NCBI GenBank assembly: GCA_941918925.1
Contig: OW799233.1
Coordinates: forward strand, 146,880,223-146,944,222
From: Phyto melanocephala
Taxonomy: Eukaryota; Arthropoda; Insecta; Diptera; Rhinophoridae
Reading direction: 5' to 3'
DNA length: 64,000 bases
Shown: positions 11,926 through 23,622 of the stretch, piece after piece
Position numbering within the stretch: position 1 is the first letter of the stretch
Layout of the letters: every line of letters begins with the position of its first letter
Position numbers and translations under genes: made by a program
Notes under the pieces: generated by a model
What the model was told of the DNA's origin: nothing
Seen by the model: the letters and a program-made list of their open reading frames with translations, nothing else
Database searches by the model: none

Positions 11926-14073
11926 AAATTAAATTTATTTTGTTTTATTAATTTTTCTTCATACAAAGAAGGTATAATTGTAACTTTAAATTCTATACAG
12001 GGTGAAAAAAGGTGTAGGCTCTATATAAGGGAGAAGCAGTTGAGTTTTGGCTTAAAAATTCAATAAGTTTTATAACTTCAGAAAATTTCAAGTATATGTG
12101 TATATAAGAAAAAAAGTAATTGCAATTTCATAATGAAAAAGGTACAATTATACCTTATCAATTCGACTAGGGTTAAACAGGAATTTTTCAGGAAATATGA
12201 ATATCTTGTTTTCTGATATAGTTAAAAAAAATTCGTTATCAGATAGATAAGACTGGATGAAAACGTTTCTGCCAAAATTATAAAAAAACCGTCATAGTCT
12301 TTAGACCATTAGTTTCCATGCCAATATTACAAAAAAAAAAAATTTTGTGAACCAATAGACGATAACGTTCGCAATCACATTCAGATAAATAGAACACAGG
12401 TATCCACAAGTAAAGCTATTCAAGTCAAATTCCGGGAATTAAAAACTGTTTTATTTTTATTTATATATACTTTTTGAGAATCAAATAACTCAAATTATTT
12501 CCAAATTTATTTTCCATAAAATCGTTATTAAGCTTGACATATATTTAAACAACCAAATTTTCATATTTTATGTTTCATTTTTTAACATTTTTTAAAATAA
12601 AAAAAGAAAATTAAAAAAAATTAAAAATTTATTACTTAACACTTCACCAATTTTTTTGTTTTTTTTTTGTGCTGCAATATATGTTATAAGCCATTTTTAA
12701 TTAATTTAAAAGCATCGATAACACTCTATTATTTCAAAAAATGTACAAAATTTTAGTTCAAGTTTCATTGAGAAAATCCACAATTTAAATCCTTTTCACA
12801 TTGATTTAAGAGACACACACAGATGCTGTCAATAGTAAACAAAAATTTAATTAAAAAAATATCATAACAAAAATAATCCACAATAAATGAAGCATACAAA
12901 TTAAATGAAGTGCAAATTACATGCTATAATATTAAAGTTCAAAAATATTGTATATAAAACAGGAAGTGGCAGAATTTTAAAAAGATTAAAAAAGATTGTT
13001 ACCAGATAACAAATTTATTTCAAGCAGTTTTATCTGTTTTTCTCTTGCCTTCATTTATTTTTTTTTTTTTTTTTGATTTCCTTAGCTGATTATACTTTGC
13101 CATTATTTGTAAAAGATGAGAAGAAAAAATTCACAATACGCGATCTTAATCTGTGCTTTAAGCGAATTGATACTTTGTACTTTTTTTAAAATCATGTATG
13201 GGATGTGTACAACAAAATGCTTGTAAATGATTTATTCAATTGATTGACAAAGTATGTAAGTATGTGCACGAATTCTATGCTTGTGTATGTGTGTGGCGGA
13301 ATCTGTAAGTGTGTATCGACGATGACTTGAAGATTTGTGTTTAAAGTGGCGTATGAGGAATATCTGAAGATGTTTAAAGGTATGTCTTTATGTTAATCTT
13401 ATACATTAAAAGGCAAGTCGATTCTTTGTGACGCATTCTACGTTTATATTGTACAACCGATTTTATGAGAAAATATACCCTTTGAAAGGAATTTTACTTC
13501 AGAAAGAATCTTAATCGTATTAAAACTGGTTCGGTATTTAATTCGTTTTTAGCGTTAAAAGTTGTTACTTGCACATGCGAACAATGTAATGTATGTTGAA
13601 TTAACATTGTTGATACAGGCTGTATTTGCAAAAAAAGTACTTTATGTATATGAGTATATATCCTTAGTTCAAAATACAACTAGACTACGGTCGATCAATA
13701 TTTGATAATGTTATCAATTTTCAAACAAATTTTTAAAAAACCTTAATTGTAAATTTTATAATTTGTGTAATTTTTATAATAAGATTTAAAATTTTAACAA
13801 TATTGCATTTATTTTGTATTATATGGTTACGTCATGAACACAAGTACAACAACAACTATCAGCTATATATATTTACATCGATATGATTGTCCTTTAAAAG
13901 TTTTGTTACGTTTAAACCTTTTAAAAACATCGGTTTATTTCCATTAAATAAACCGGAATTTTTTGTATACCATTTAAAAACACTTGAAATTTTGGTTATC
14001 AAAAAGATGTGGCCTTTTTTAATTTTTAGCTCCAGAAATTATGCAGCACTTTATTTATTATTTCACTTTTCGT
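11926..14073. other. AT-rich noncoding stretch, nothing recognised
   Basis: No coding frame and no repeat with clear ends. CTATACAGGGTGAAAAAAGG near 11993 looks like a lone mariner-type end, but no partner end was found. Confidence 0.5.
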
Positions 14074-14608
14074 TATATGTGACAGCGCATTGAGAAAGGG
14101 ACCTAGGGGTAAAAACAGGGGCCGAATTACGGCATTCGATCACGATCGAAATTTTACTCGAACGATCGAGTTCGCTGTGCTTTAGGTATAAAGATTCCAA
14201 TAAGAATTTTACAATTTCGATCACGTTCGAATGCCGTAATTCGGCCCCAGGTTTTGTTTAGGAGAGCCATTTTAAAGATTAAATGATTTTTCCATTTTTT
14301 TTTTTAATTGTTCATAAGGAAAAAAATAAATAGTAGTTAAATAAATAAGTAGTTTCGTAAAATCAAGTTATTTTGTTAATTTAGTAGGGGAAAAAATTAA
14401 AATAAATAAATTTTACCGTTGGCTCCTTTCTATTTGCGCTTAGAATCGTCGACTTAACTTTTATAAAACGCGCATATCTCTGGGAGGGAACACTTTTGGG
14501 TCATAAGATCGGTCTCATTCGATGCTGAGATGTTGTCCACATAAAAAAAAAGTGAAAATTGTTTTTTTTTTACCCTTAGGTCCCTTTCTCTATGCGCTGT
14601 CACATATA
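14074..14608. mobile_element. 535-bp MITE with about 40-bp inverted ends
   Basis: The left end TATATGTGACAGCGCAT (14074 onward) through GGGACCTAGGGGTAAAAA mirrors the right end TTACCCTTAGGTCCC through ATGCGCTGTCACATATA (to 14608) with about two mismatches in 40 bases. The outer TATA may be the target duplication. The interior is noncoding and carries the nested palindromic MITE at 14118-14248. Superfamily not assigned. Confidence 0.75.
14118..14248. mobile_element. 131-bp palindromic MITE (family P), full copy
   Basis: The arms are 36 bp: left from GGGGCCGAATTACGGCATTC, right ending GAATGCCGTAATTCGGCCCC, with three mismatches between them. The centre holds a second small palindrome, CTCGAACGATCGAG. 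Partial copies are at 27859-27926 and 56236-56341. It lies inside the MITE at 14074-14608, so it is the younger insertion of the two. A CAGG-like duplication on either side is possible but overlaps the arm. Confidence 0.8.
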
Positions 14609-16317
14609 CCTTTATTATCAAACTCAATTTGATATACACACAACGAACTCTATTATTATAACGTTATGCTATGCTGTTCGAATATTTGTAATGACAGTTC
14701 CATCAGGTAGTGTTAATCTGTTACAGAAAGTGTCCGCACGTAGACACTAGTATATTCAGGAAAGTACCAGAGGCTGTTACATTTAAATAAAGTGGTAAGA
14801 AGTTAAAGTTAAGTTATATGTAGGAAAATTATTTACACCATAAAGTATGCAACACATAATATAACATTTCAGCTGTGTATTACTCAACATGTTACTGTCA
14901 AACAACAAACCAAGAAATTTGCTAAATGTATAAAAATTAAATTAAATTAAATTTGTATCAATATCACGATGTCTATGCAAAAATAGCACTATATAAAAAA
15001 ACCTTCAAATTTACTAACATGAATTAAATATTAGAAAAAGTGCTCGAAAATTCAGTTCAACGAATTCGTTACTGTTACATTAATTAAACATAAAAATGTT
15101 TTCAAAATTAATAAATAATTTTTAAATTCATCAGTTGTCTATAAAATAAAATAAATATAATTTTTACAAATTAACCACATTATTAATATGAGACTTTTAC
15201 TTAAAATATTCAATTTGTAGAAAATTTTTTTGTGTTTGAATTATATAAAAATGTTCATTAAATATTATAAGTAAAATTTTTATGCATTTTTAGTTTATGG
15301 ACGGATTTTTAATAAAAATTCCGATTAATAAAAATGTTTGATATTTTTTTAAGGAAAAAAAATATATTATTTCTTCTAATTTAAATTCTTTTTGCCATTT
15401 GATCTTTTGTTTTTTTTTTTTGAAAATTTGCGCATAAAATTTAAGACAATTGTTGAATGAAAATCATAAAAAAAATTACGTAAAATATTATTTTTTTTTA
15501 TATTTTAGAAGTTTTTTATTTGCAAAAAAAAAAAAAACATTGAATACGTCGGCGGTCTAGGCATCAGTGAATCTTTGCTCGTTTCAATTTGTCAATTTGT
15601 AATCAAATTGAAAATTTAAAAAAAAATCATAAACTTATTAAAGTATTACTTAAATTGTTTTTGAATTAAACTGGCCATGCTAGCTGATTTTAAGTGCTGA
15701 CTGACAGCAATAAATAATTTGTGTACAGCACTTAATGTCACACGTATGTATGTTAAATTGAAGCCATGTCACATACACATATGTATGTGCCTAATTTTTA
15801 TATATTTTTGTATACTTAACTCACAAAAATTTTAGATATTTCCTTGTACTTTTAACTCTGTAGTATCTCTCATTAAATGCCATGAAAACTACTAGAGCTA
15901 AATAAATAGGTTTTTACGAATGCAATAAAAAAGGCAATTCTATGTACAAGCAGGAGCATATTTTTTTAAATTTGCAAACAGTTTATTTTATAATTAAAAA
16001 AGTTGTATAATGTATATTTACCAAATTTTTGTATGTGTAACATGCATATGACATTATATCTCTTTACGAACATTTTGAATCACTTTAGTTCAATTAAAAG
16101 GAAAGCGTTTGAATAATACATTTTTAATTTTTAAGACTTTGAGAGTAACTCAAACATTAAATAAAAATAAATTTATTGATCTGCTAACCAAAAAATACCA
16201 CATATTGTCTGCTTACTTTATTCTTATGAATTCAATCAATGAAAAAAAATTTAAAATTATTAAATTAATTTGTATTAACAATATAAACTGACCATTAAGT
16301 ATTTTTCGTTATTACAG
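14609..16317. other. AT-rich noncoding stretch upstream of the candidate exon
   Basis: No repeat with clear ends and no coding frame. The last 20 bases are pyrimidine-rich and lead into the splice acceptor of the next entry. Confidence 0.5.
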
Positions 16318-16425
16318 CCTGCCTGTAAAATAAATTGTATTTATTTTAAAGTATGGCAGCACCAAAGCAAATGCTGAACAAATTTATTGGTTTTTTAAAA
16401 CCAAAGTGGCAACAACAAGCAAATA
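16318..16425 (+). CDS. Candidate first coding exon of a small unknown protein
   Basis: A pyrimidine-rich tract ending TTATTACAG (AG at 16316-16317) precedes the segment. The first ATG (16353) has an in-frame stop just upstream (16347) and opens 24 codons, MAAPKQMLNKFIGF then LKPKWQQQAN, plus one base. A donor-like GTAAGC follows at 16426. The peptide is short, basic and hydrophobic, with well-mixed codons unlike the surrounding AT-rich DNA, and could be the N-terminus of a small membrane or mitochondrial protein. I do not recognise the family. No second exon was found in the window, so a chance arrangement is possible. Confidence 0.4.
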
Positions 16426-17161
16426 GTAAGCAATTCCCTTATACGGTAAAAAAAATATGGTAACTTTTAATTTATAAACCTCACGTTAAAAGTTAAAGGT
16501 AGAGTGATCTTCACTTTAACTTATCGGACACTTTTAGGTTAAAGTTAAGTTGTAATAACGAAAAACTAGTTATATGTCCGATAACATCCTAACTTTAGTT
16601 ATCGGTAATAATAATAATAATGGCCCTAAGTCTCATTCGTTTCTATTGAAATTCTACAACATTGATTTCTGACCCCATAAACTATATATTTTTCAAAAGC
16701 TTATAAATTAGGGGATCGACTAATTCATATATGTACCTCTGCCCGTCCGGCTGACCATGTATTGGGTAATATTAACTTATAAAAGCCTCTACAAGTAGCA
16801 CTAATTTTGTTACCCACCTTTTCAAAATATTCGAAAATGAACCGCTATATTTGAAAGGACTTTACCAGTATAATACAGCAAGCAATAAGATAGTTAAAAG
16901 AATAAACCAGATGGGGAATATAAGGGTCAAATACAGTAATTATGGCCACAATGTTAGCATCACATGAAAGCGCTTGACCAGTAGAATACGGTAAACTATT
17001 AAAAAGTGTAAAAGCCAATATAGCATCTTAAACAAAATGGCGAATAATTTTGTTAACCAAATCAATATGGTTTCCGAATTTTAAAGCTTGACAGTAGGAT
17101 ACAGCTTACTTTTGTAACAAATTTTAAATCAAATATGGCGGCGGAAGTAATAAAACAAAGT

Positions 17162-18544
17162 CATGTATAACACTTTCTCACTTATGGATCTCTGGTATGG
17201 TGGACTGCAACAGGGCGTAAGTATGTTGTGGACCAGTTGTATAGATTACAGAGATCGGCGTGCATTGGGATAACGGGAGCGATGCGAACTAGTCCTTCGG
17301 AGGCGCTGAACACTATGTTGCATCTCGTTCCCATAGATATTCATATATTGGCCACATCCGCAAGTAGTGCGGTGAGGCTTAATGCGACTGGATGTTGGAG
17401 GTCGAGGACGTATGGCCATGCGAGTATATTGGCCACGCTGCCTTCGAGCGTGAATCAACCCTCTGACTACATTACGCCCTACATGGATTTTGATGGGGCG
17501 TTCAGGGTTCTTATTCCCTCCAGGAGAGAGTGGAATGGGGGTCGCCTTTTGGGGAGTTTTGACACCAGGATCTATACTGACGGTTCGAGGATGGAATGTG
17601 GTGTTGGATCTGGTGTCTTCTCTGATGGACCGGAGATTGAACTCTCCTTCCGTCTTCCGGATGATTGCAGCGTTTTTCAGGCGGAAGTACTCGCTATCAG
17701 GGAAGCATGTAGGATACTGAATGACGGGAATATCCACGGGAGCATTGGTATATTTGTCGACAGTCAGGCGGCACTCTTGTCACTCAGGTCATACATTATT
17801 ACGTCTAAATTAGTTGGCCAATGTAGAAAGGAACTGTCAAGGCTTGGTCAGCGGGCTGACGTTACTCTAGTTTGGATTCCTGCTCATAAGGGCCACTATG
17901 GTAACGAGCGTGCTGATGAGCTAGCCAGGGGAGGATCTGCTCTGGATATCTCTAATGCAATTGCAGTTGCAATCCCGTTGGGGACTATTAAGAGCAGAAT
18001 CTCCAGACACTTTCTCCGGAAGGCTGATAACAGGTGGCGTGGGCTGAGCACGTGTAAGGTGGCACGGCTTACGTGGCCCTCTTTTGATGCACGACGTACA
18101 TTGCAACTTACCAGTCGGAGTCGGAGGGACATATCGAGGTTGCTGGCGGTATTGACGGGTCACTGGATGTTAGGCAAACATGCAAGTCGGCTCGGACTCC
18201 CATCGAACGACCATTGTCGCAGTTGTCTGGATAGAGAGGAGGAGGAATCGGTTTTCCACTTTCTCTGCGAATGTCCTGCACTGGCGGCTAAGAGACACAG
18301 ATTTCTGGGCGAACATATACTAAATGGCCTCTCTGCGATATCTGAAGTTGGACTGAATTATCTACTGAGATATCTCAGGGCCACGGGGTGGATCTAGTAC
18401 CCTTACTCTTGGATTTTATTCTGAGATACACTAGAAGCTGACGAGTGATGTGGTCCTGTCAAAACGGAGTCATACAGACTCTACTTGACTGTTGGCGTGC
18501 AGCGAACTACCACGATAACCAACCAACCAACCATGTATAACACT
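17162..18544 (+). mobile_element. 5'-truncated non-LTR retrotransposon with perfect target duplication
   Basis: A 13-bp direct repeat, CATGTATAACACT, stands at 17162-17174 and 18532-18544. Between them are the tail of an ORF2, a 3' untranslated region of about 130 bp, and a terminal simple repeat of AACC units (about 18515-18531) in place of poly-A. The insert is clearly richer in G and C than its flanks. RNase-H-bearing LINEs of the I and LOA groups often end in short tandem repeats (family knowledge), so that is the likely group. The perfect duplication and open frame indicate a young copy. It sits inside a family D repeat. Confidence 0.9.
17177..18397 (+). CDS. LINE ORF2 C-terminus: end of reverse transcriptase domain plus RNase H
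   Basis: The frame is open from the truncation point (reading LTYGSLVWW) to the stop at 18395, about 406 codons. Residue numbers below count from codon 17228, a GTG that is internal to the protein and not a true start. The thumb region of the RT follows (ITGAMRTSP at 15-23). The RNase H domain spans about 112-236 with all acidic residues in place: D118 (YTDGS), E153 (FQAEV), D178 (VDSQ) and D230 (NERADELA), with H220 in the loop. A C-x2-C-x10-H-x4-C knuckle (C330, C333, H344, C349) lies near the end. The enzyme would act in target-primed reverse transcription. This piece lacks the endonuclease and RT catalytic core, so it cannot move itself, and no promoter is present. Confidence 0.85.
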   Translation, partial: LTYGSLVWWTATGRKYVVDQLYRLQRSACIGITGAMRTSPSEALNTMLHLVPIDIHILATSASSAVRLNATGCWRSRTYGHASILATLPSSVNQPSDYITPYMDFDGAFRVLIPSRREWNGGRLLGSFDTRIYTDGSRMECGVGSGVFSDGPEIELSFRLPDDCSVFQAEVLAIREACRILNDGNIHGSIGIFVDSQAALLSLRSYIITSKLVGQCRKELSRLGQRADVTLVWIPAHKGHYGNERADELARGGSALDISNAIAVAIPLGTIKSRISRHFLRKADNRWRGLSTCKVARLTWPSFDARRTLQLTSRSRRDISRLLAVLTGHWMLGKHASRLGLPSNDHCRSCLDREEEESVFHFLCECPALAAKRHRFLGEHILNGLSAISEVGLNYLLRYLRATGWI

Positions 18545-18645
18545 AAACCTAAAATCTATGATATCCCATGATGTTGAAATTATATGCACATGATTGTGAA
18601 GAGTTTTATCAGATTCGGCACAGCCGAAGCACATTTATTTGTTTC

Positions 18646-20159
18646 ATAATCGAGCTGGTTAGAATTTCGTTTAGCAATTTCAAAGAATAGTCAGAAAAAT
18701 ATAATTAGGTTGTAGCGGTAGAAATTCTATGACAACAAAAGAAAACTCGAACGCATAAACTGAATTATTCAGTCCACCAAGATAATGGTTGACGTAAATT
18801 GTAATATTACTTTATAATAATAAAATAACTTGTCACAGTTCTTTGCATCTGTCAATGCTAATCTATAAAAATGGTTTTAGTATCAAAGAAATGTGGTAAT
18901 GGATGCCACATGTTAACGTACTAGCCATTTTTAAGTTATAAGATTAATTTTATCTTTTAACTATTTGTGACAGCACAATAGTCCGCATATTGCTACACAC
19001 ACACATTTCGTAGATCTTGTACTGTTAGAAAATTTTCTGAAAATTTCTATATCATGCAAACTTTTTTATATTCTCGTCAATATCTTAACAATTTTTGAGC
19101 TCCTTTACATCTCTGGCTGCAATAATTTCAGTTCGAATGCTGTATTATCATGTCGTTTTCTAACAAGTATTCAATAAATATTTCTAAGTATTTCTTGTTG
19201 TTGGTTTGCACACATATCCATATGTTTCCATGGCAGTTTTTTGGATCATGATTTTAACGTAACATATGGATTCAAGTGACAAATTGGCAGCGACAAGTGA
19301 TGTTTATGTTGTTGTCGTATGTCATAGCGACAACTGTTGTTGACATTTAAGAGAATTTGTATACGTGATATACTTATGTATAATGTAAAGATTTTCTTAC
19401 TGTGATTTTTAGCATATTGTTTTTTTGCAACGCTTTTTTTTATTCTTCTAACTTGCAAATGTGTTTCTGTATTATGAAATCCTCTAATTTTAAATTGTTT
19501 TTTATAAAAAAAAAATGTAAGAAAAACAAAAAACATGTTGAAAATTAATCAATTACCGTGTTTTTTTTTTCTTCTTCTTCTTTTCCTTGGTCGTTTTTAT
19601 AAAAACTTTACTATGCATGTATGTTTCAGTTGACATTTAGATTTTTCTGTGAATTTAAATAAGGATGATCCTTTGTTTTTTCTTGTTTTGTCATTTCACT
19701 ATCTTTTTTCACAAGTAGCAAAACAGAAAGTGTTACAATGGATTAATGATACAAAAAGAGAAATGATGTCGTTTTCATGAGCAACAACTTGAACATAATG
19801 GGTGTGTGTTTAGGCGTGTGTGTGTATGTGTGTTGTAAGTGATGATAAATGTTTATTGACATGCATAAATATTTCATAGGATAATTTCATTTGATGAGGT
19901 TTAATTTTGTATCTATAGTATATGTATGTAAAGTTTTATTGAGTTTTTTTTACTCTTTTCTTTTTGTTTGTTCTTTATCATTTGTTTATGAGTTTTCTAT
20001 CTTATTATATTTACTTCTGCTTGCGTATTTGCTATGTTCTTGAACAAAAAAAAATTAAACAATAAAAATTCAAAGTCACGTTCTGTTATTTGTATGTGCG
20101 TTAAGCATATAAAATTATTTAAAATTTTTTGTAAAAATTCTTGAAATGTACTTTTTTGC
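18646..20159. other. AT-rich noncoding stretch, nothing recognised
   Basis: Contains a CTTCTT tract near 19570 and GTGTGTGTATGTGTG near 19817. No coding frame or defined repeat. Confidence 0.5.
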
Positions 20160-21295
20160 TACAGGGTGGCATACGAATCGTGCTGCAAAATCAAAACGTA
20201 ATAACTTTCTGTGTGAATAAACAGATTTTTTTTTTTTTTGGAATACTGAAAAAAGATTTGAATAGTTCATACATTTCTATCCAAATAGAATTTAGGCGGG
20301 ACTTTGTAAGCCCTTTCCGAGCAGATGAATTGCTATAAGGCTGAAAATATGTTTACCGATTCTAGATGTATTGCAAGAAAACCGTAACATCGAGATCCCT
20401 ATGTTCAGGTTCAAGACAATCACGGCTGTAACATGATCAATTCAGACATACAGACAGACGGTCATTACAGCAAATAATTTATGATGATTTAAACGTGACT
20501 CGGCAAAATGTGCAAGTTCGATCAAGTTTAACCATCCGGAATTGTCTATTCACTTAAAATTTTGTTATAAAATTATTAAAATGGCCGAACAACACTGTTG
20601 TATTTTAATCTCAACGGCAATGAAGGAAAATTTAATATTTGGCAGAAATACGCCACGTAAAGGAGCTGTACACAAATCGAGTTACTGTGTGATATGCAGT
20701 TTTATCAAGATGCACTGTAAAGACTTTGTTGCATTGTTTTGAAGAAGACGGTGTAACAGTGACTGTCCATAAGGGAGCATTATTGAAAAATGTTAAAAAG
20801 TTTTTTACCCAGAACAGCACGGAAGACTTATCCGTTTCAACAGCATTTAGTTTCAGCAAGATTGCACATCTACTCACATAGCCAGACCGGTTATGGCGAG
20901 GCTCCGACGGATATTGCAAAATGAATTATTATCCAGGAACTCCACTTTTCGCTGGCTCGCAAGGTCACCTGACTACATCAGACGTTTTTTTTTATGGCGT
21001 TGTGTCAAGAAAGAGATGCATAAAACGAGTTCAAGGAATTTTACTGATTCGAAGCAATACTTTAAAACAATAATTGAGGCAGTCAATACTTCAACCCTGC
21101 CTGCCAAAATGAATAATTATTTGATTAGGTGTTGCACATGCGTAAAAAGTGTGAAGGTCATTTACGCTCTATCATGTTTAAAAACAATTATTTATATAAA
21201 ATTTATTAAATATCTTATGTAACAAACAAATAAAGGATATATAATCGAAAGTATATAAATTTGTTATTGTAGCACAATTGGTGTTCAACCCTGTA
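20160..21295 (+). mobile_element. Mariner-like element with both ends, about 1.14 kb, degraded
   Basis: The left end TACAGGGTGGCATACG and right end CAATTGGTGTTCAACCCTGTA are imperfect inverted repeats (about 23 of 29 bases match) with TA at each border. Length is near that of a full mariner element, so the copy is nearly complete but mutated. It encodes the transposase relic of the next entry. Confidence 0.75.
20581..21220 (+). pseudogene. Mariner-like transposase relic with second and third catalytic aspartates
   Basis: From about 20850 the frame reads QQDCTSTHIARPVM, then LLSRNSTF, then ARSPD and FFLWRCVKKEMHK. In mariner-like transposases the motif is (F)QQDGA-x-HTA, then ISRN, then SPDL-x-P-D-F-LWG. 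Here the two aspartates are 36 residues apart. The G after QQD is changed to C and the second P-D is lost, so the active site is damaged. An upstream FGRNTPRKGAV-type segment near 20640-20670 matches the N-terminal DNA-binding part. Stops and frameshifts separate the two. Confidence 0.7.
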
Positions 21296-22499
21296 TCTTA
21301 AGCAATATTAGATTTACTTTGTAATTTCTTAGAAAATAAAACTAAAAGAAATTTCACAAGTACTTGCAAGCTAAAATGTAATTTTCTATGGAACTTTTTT
21401 ATTGGAAAGCAAAGAACAGTCTTTAGTTTTGAAGTAATTTTTTTAATATTTGTTAGATTTGGAGCAAAATATTTGAAAAATCAAACCAACCCAGGTTTTT
21501 TTTTACATTTTTATCAAATACAAAAACCAAATATAAATCAAATCGATTTAAGGCAAAAAAAAAAATAAATAAATTTAAAGATTAAAAATTGTTCTTCTGC
21601 TTATGGTGTAATCATTTAAGGTGATTGCATTTCGGAGAGAATTTAAAAAAAAAAATATTTTTTATATGGGGAGTTATGAGAAAAAAGAGAAATTGTATGA
21701 AATTATGACACTTCAGCCGATCAATTGAAACTACCTAATTAAGTATACCCTGCTTTAGCCAAACCTAATAAATGTCGCTTTCTATTTATGTATATGTATG
21801 TATGTATGTCATTAAAAAAGTAGCTTTTATACAAAAGCCTTCGCTAACTTAATAGCTGCTAATTTTTTATATAAGTAAATTTGCATAAGGTAAAATTAGC
21901 CACTTGTTAGTTAGCAAAAAGTTCCTGTTTATCATCAATGCCATTATCCTTAACATTATTTACATATGAAACATTTTCCTTTAAGATTAATACTCTCCTT
22001 ACAATTTATAGAGAACATAGAAAATTAAAGATACAAGATGATGGAAAGTTATTTTTCACTATATGTTGTATCTCTATTTCCAAGTATTCCAATAGATGTG
22101 GCTATAGATAGAAGAAAAGTGGGAAATCATTAGAAAATAAAGAAGAGTGGGATAATTAATTTTCCTTTTTTACAGATAACTGATACTTTAAATATGAAAG
22201 CAGATTATATATACAACTAAAATGACTCCTAATGGATTCTGCAGCTTCTCCAATTATACCAGATATTATTATAGAGAAATTAATGCACTTTTGTATTGAG
22301 AAATTAAAGGCTATGCCAGTTGTTAAAAAATTAGTAATAATATTAGTTAAAATGAAAACCAAAATTTTCATTAAATTCTGTCGAATTTATGAAAATAATA
22401 AAAAAAAAAAAAACAATTAAGAGGCAAAAAGGAGTTTTGATTTTCAAGACATTTATTGCATGCCTCAATTTTAGGTTTTTTTCTAAAACAATAAAAAAG
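21296..22499. other. AT-rich noncoding stretch, nothing recognised
   Basis: No coding frame or repeat with ends. GTATGTATGTATGTC near 21796 is a short simple repeat. Confidence 0.5.
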
Positions 22500-22912
22500 C
22501 GGCGCTGCTATTAGAAGAGGATAACAACGCACTCCAGAACGCAGAGTTAATAACAGAAAAACAGAGGTTGGTATGTGTTAAACACGTTTACTGCAGAAGC
22601 ACAGTCCATCACGTTAGCATCTTTATCACCGCTTAACCGAGTTATAGCTGCTTTGAGATTTTTTGCTGAAGGAAGCTACCAACACAGAAAAGGTGCTGAT
22701 TGCAACGTTGGTATGGCTCAATCCACAGTGTCAAATTCATTATAATTTTCCTTGATATAATGCCGGCAAAGCTGAGCTCGCAGTGGATAAAATTTGACCA
22801 GACTGAGGAGGAAAAGACGCATATTAAAAAGTATATTAAAGTAAAAAAAAGTTTAAAATTTCAATTAAACAAAAAACGTTTACAAAATAAGTTTATTATA
22901 TTTTATACTTAA
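22500..22912 (+). pseudogene. PIF/Harbinger (HARBI1-like) transposase relic, N-terminal half
   Basis: The frame from 22623 reads LSPLNRVIAALRFFAEGSYQ then GADCNVGMAQSTVS, ending in a stop at 22743. The frame then shifts, continuing IFLDIM...WIKFDQTEEEK from 22745. HARBI1-family transposases have exactly this order: L-x-P-L-N-R-x-x-A-x-L-R-F-x-A-x-G-S-Y-Q, then V-G-x-x-Q-S-T-V-S, then a W-I-x-F-P-x-T-x-E-E helix ahead of the DDE core. The catalytic core itself is not present downstream, so this is a dead fragment. No ends with a 3-bp (TTA/TAA) duplication were found. Confidence 0.75.
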
Positions 22913-23293
22913 ATTTTTTTTTTTTTTAATTTTAAAGTTTTTTAAAATATTCTACCAAGAATCGAAAAAATTTCCTCTAGTACATACACAACTTAGAAAA
23001 ACGAAGATACGATCGTAACGCAGATTACTTACAATCGAAGAAACAAATCGAAATGAAACAAAACGGAACACAGAATATCAAAGTTGCCAAGCGGAGGAAA
23101 TTTCGTTCCGAATCGAAACGCAGAATCAGGGTGAATATGACGTTGAAAGTATAAAAAAAAATATTCTAAACAAAACAATTAAATAAGTGACATACAATTT
23201 TGTCAATTTTGTTTTTTGGTAAAGTAGCAATTATGCTGTAAATTTTAAAGTCATAGTTGGCATTTTGTTTAAAAATGTATTATTTTATATGAA

Positions 23294-23622
23294 ACTATCG
23301 GACCCGGCGAACTTTGCCTCGCCCAAAATGACACCTGTTATATTGCGCAAAGTCTAAGTCAATGTATAACGCCATCTATCGGATTTTGGCTGAAAACTTT
23401 CTATTTTTTCATTTTAAAAGCCATTAAGGAATAATTTCACACAAAATTTCATACAAAAACTCGATTTTAGATTTTTCCAATATTCCGACTTTTTTGGAGG
23501 GATTTTCCAAAATTTTTTACCGTAAAAACCTTCTCCTTGAAAGTGCGAACAGTCGACAAAAAACTTTTCAAAATTTTATTAATTACTATACATTTTTTAC
23601 ACCATTTTTATATATATAGATT
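23294..23622 (-). mobile_element. Helentron/DINE-like fragment
   Basis: Read on the minus strand it starts AATCTATATATATAAAAATG and ends GCCGGGTCCGATAGT. The element at 43730-44611 has nearly the same ends on the plus strand (AATCTATATATATAAAAGTG, GCCGGGTTTGGCTAGT). Such ends, with no target duplication and no inverted repeats, recall non-autonomous Helentron/DINE elements of insects (family knowledge from memory, not checked). The 330-bp interior is noncoding and unlike that of the other copy. Confidence 0.5.

Larger units (their letters stand above)
16633..18645 (-). mobile_element. Family D dispersed repeat, copy 1, split by a LINE
   Basis: 16633-17161 begins with the CCCCATAAACTATATAT box shared with families A and B and contains the D interior (ATGGCGGCGGAAG near 17135, GCTTGACCAGTAGAATAC near 16972). 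18545-18645 supplies the other end, with ATTCGGCACAGCCGAA. The LINE insertion at 17162-18544 interrupts it. D is degraded and has no coding content. Confidence 0.65.

Noticed and set aside
17246..18163. Minus-strand and alternate-frame ORFs of 76-163 codons across the LINE
   Set aside because: They are shadows of the real plus-strand ORF2 tail, whose RNase H residues fix the frame.
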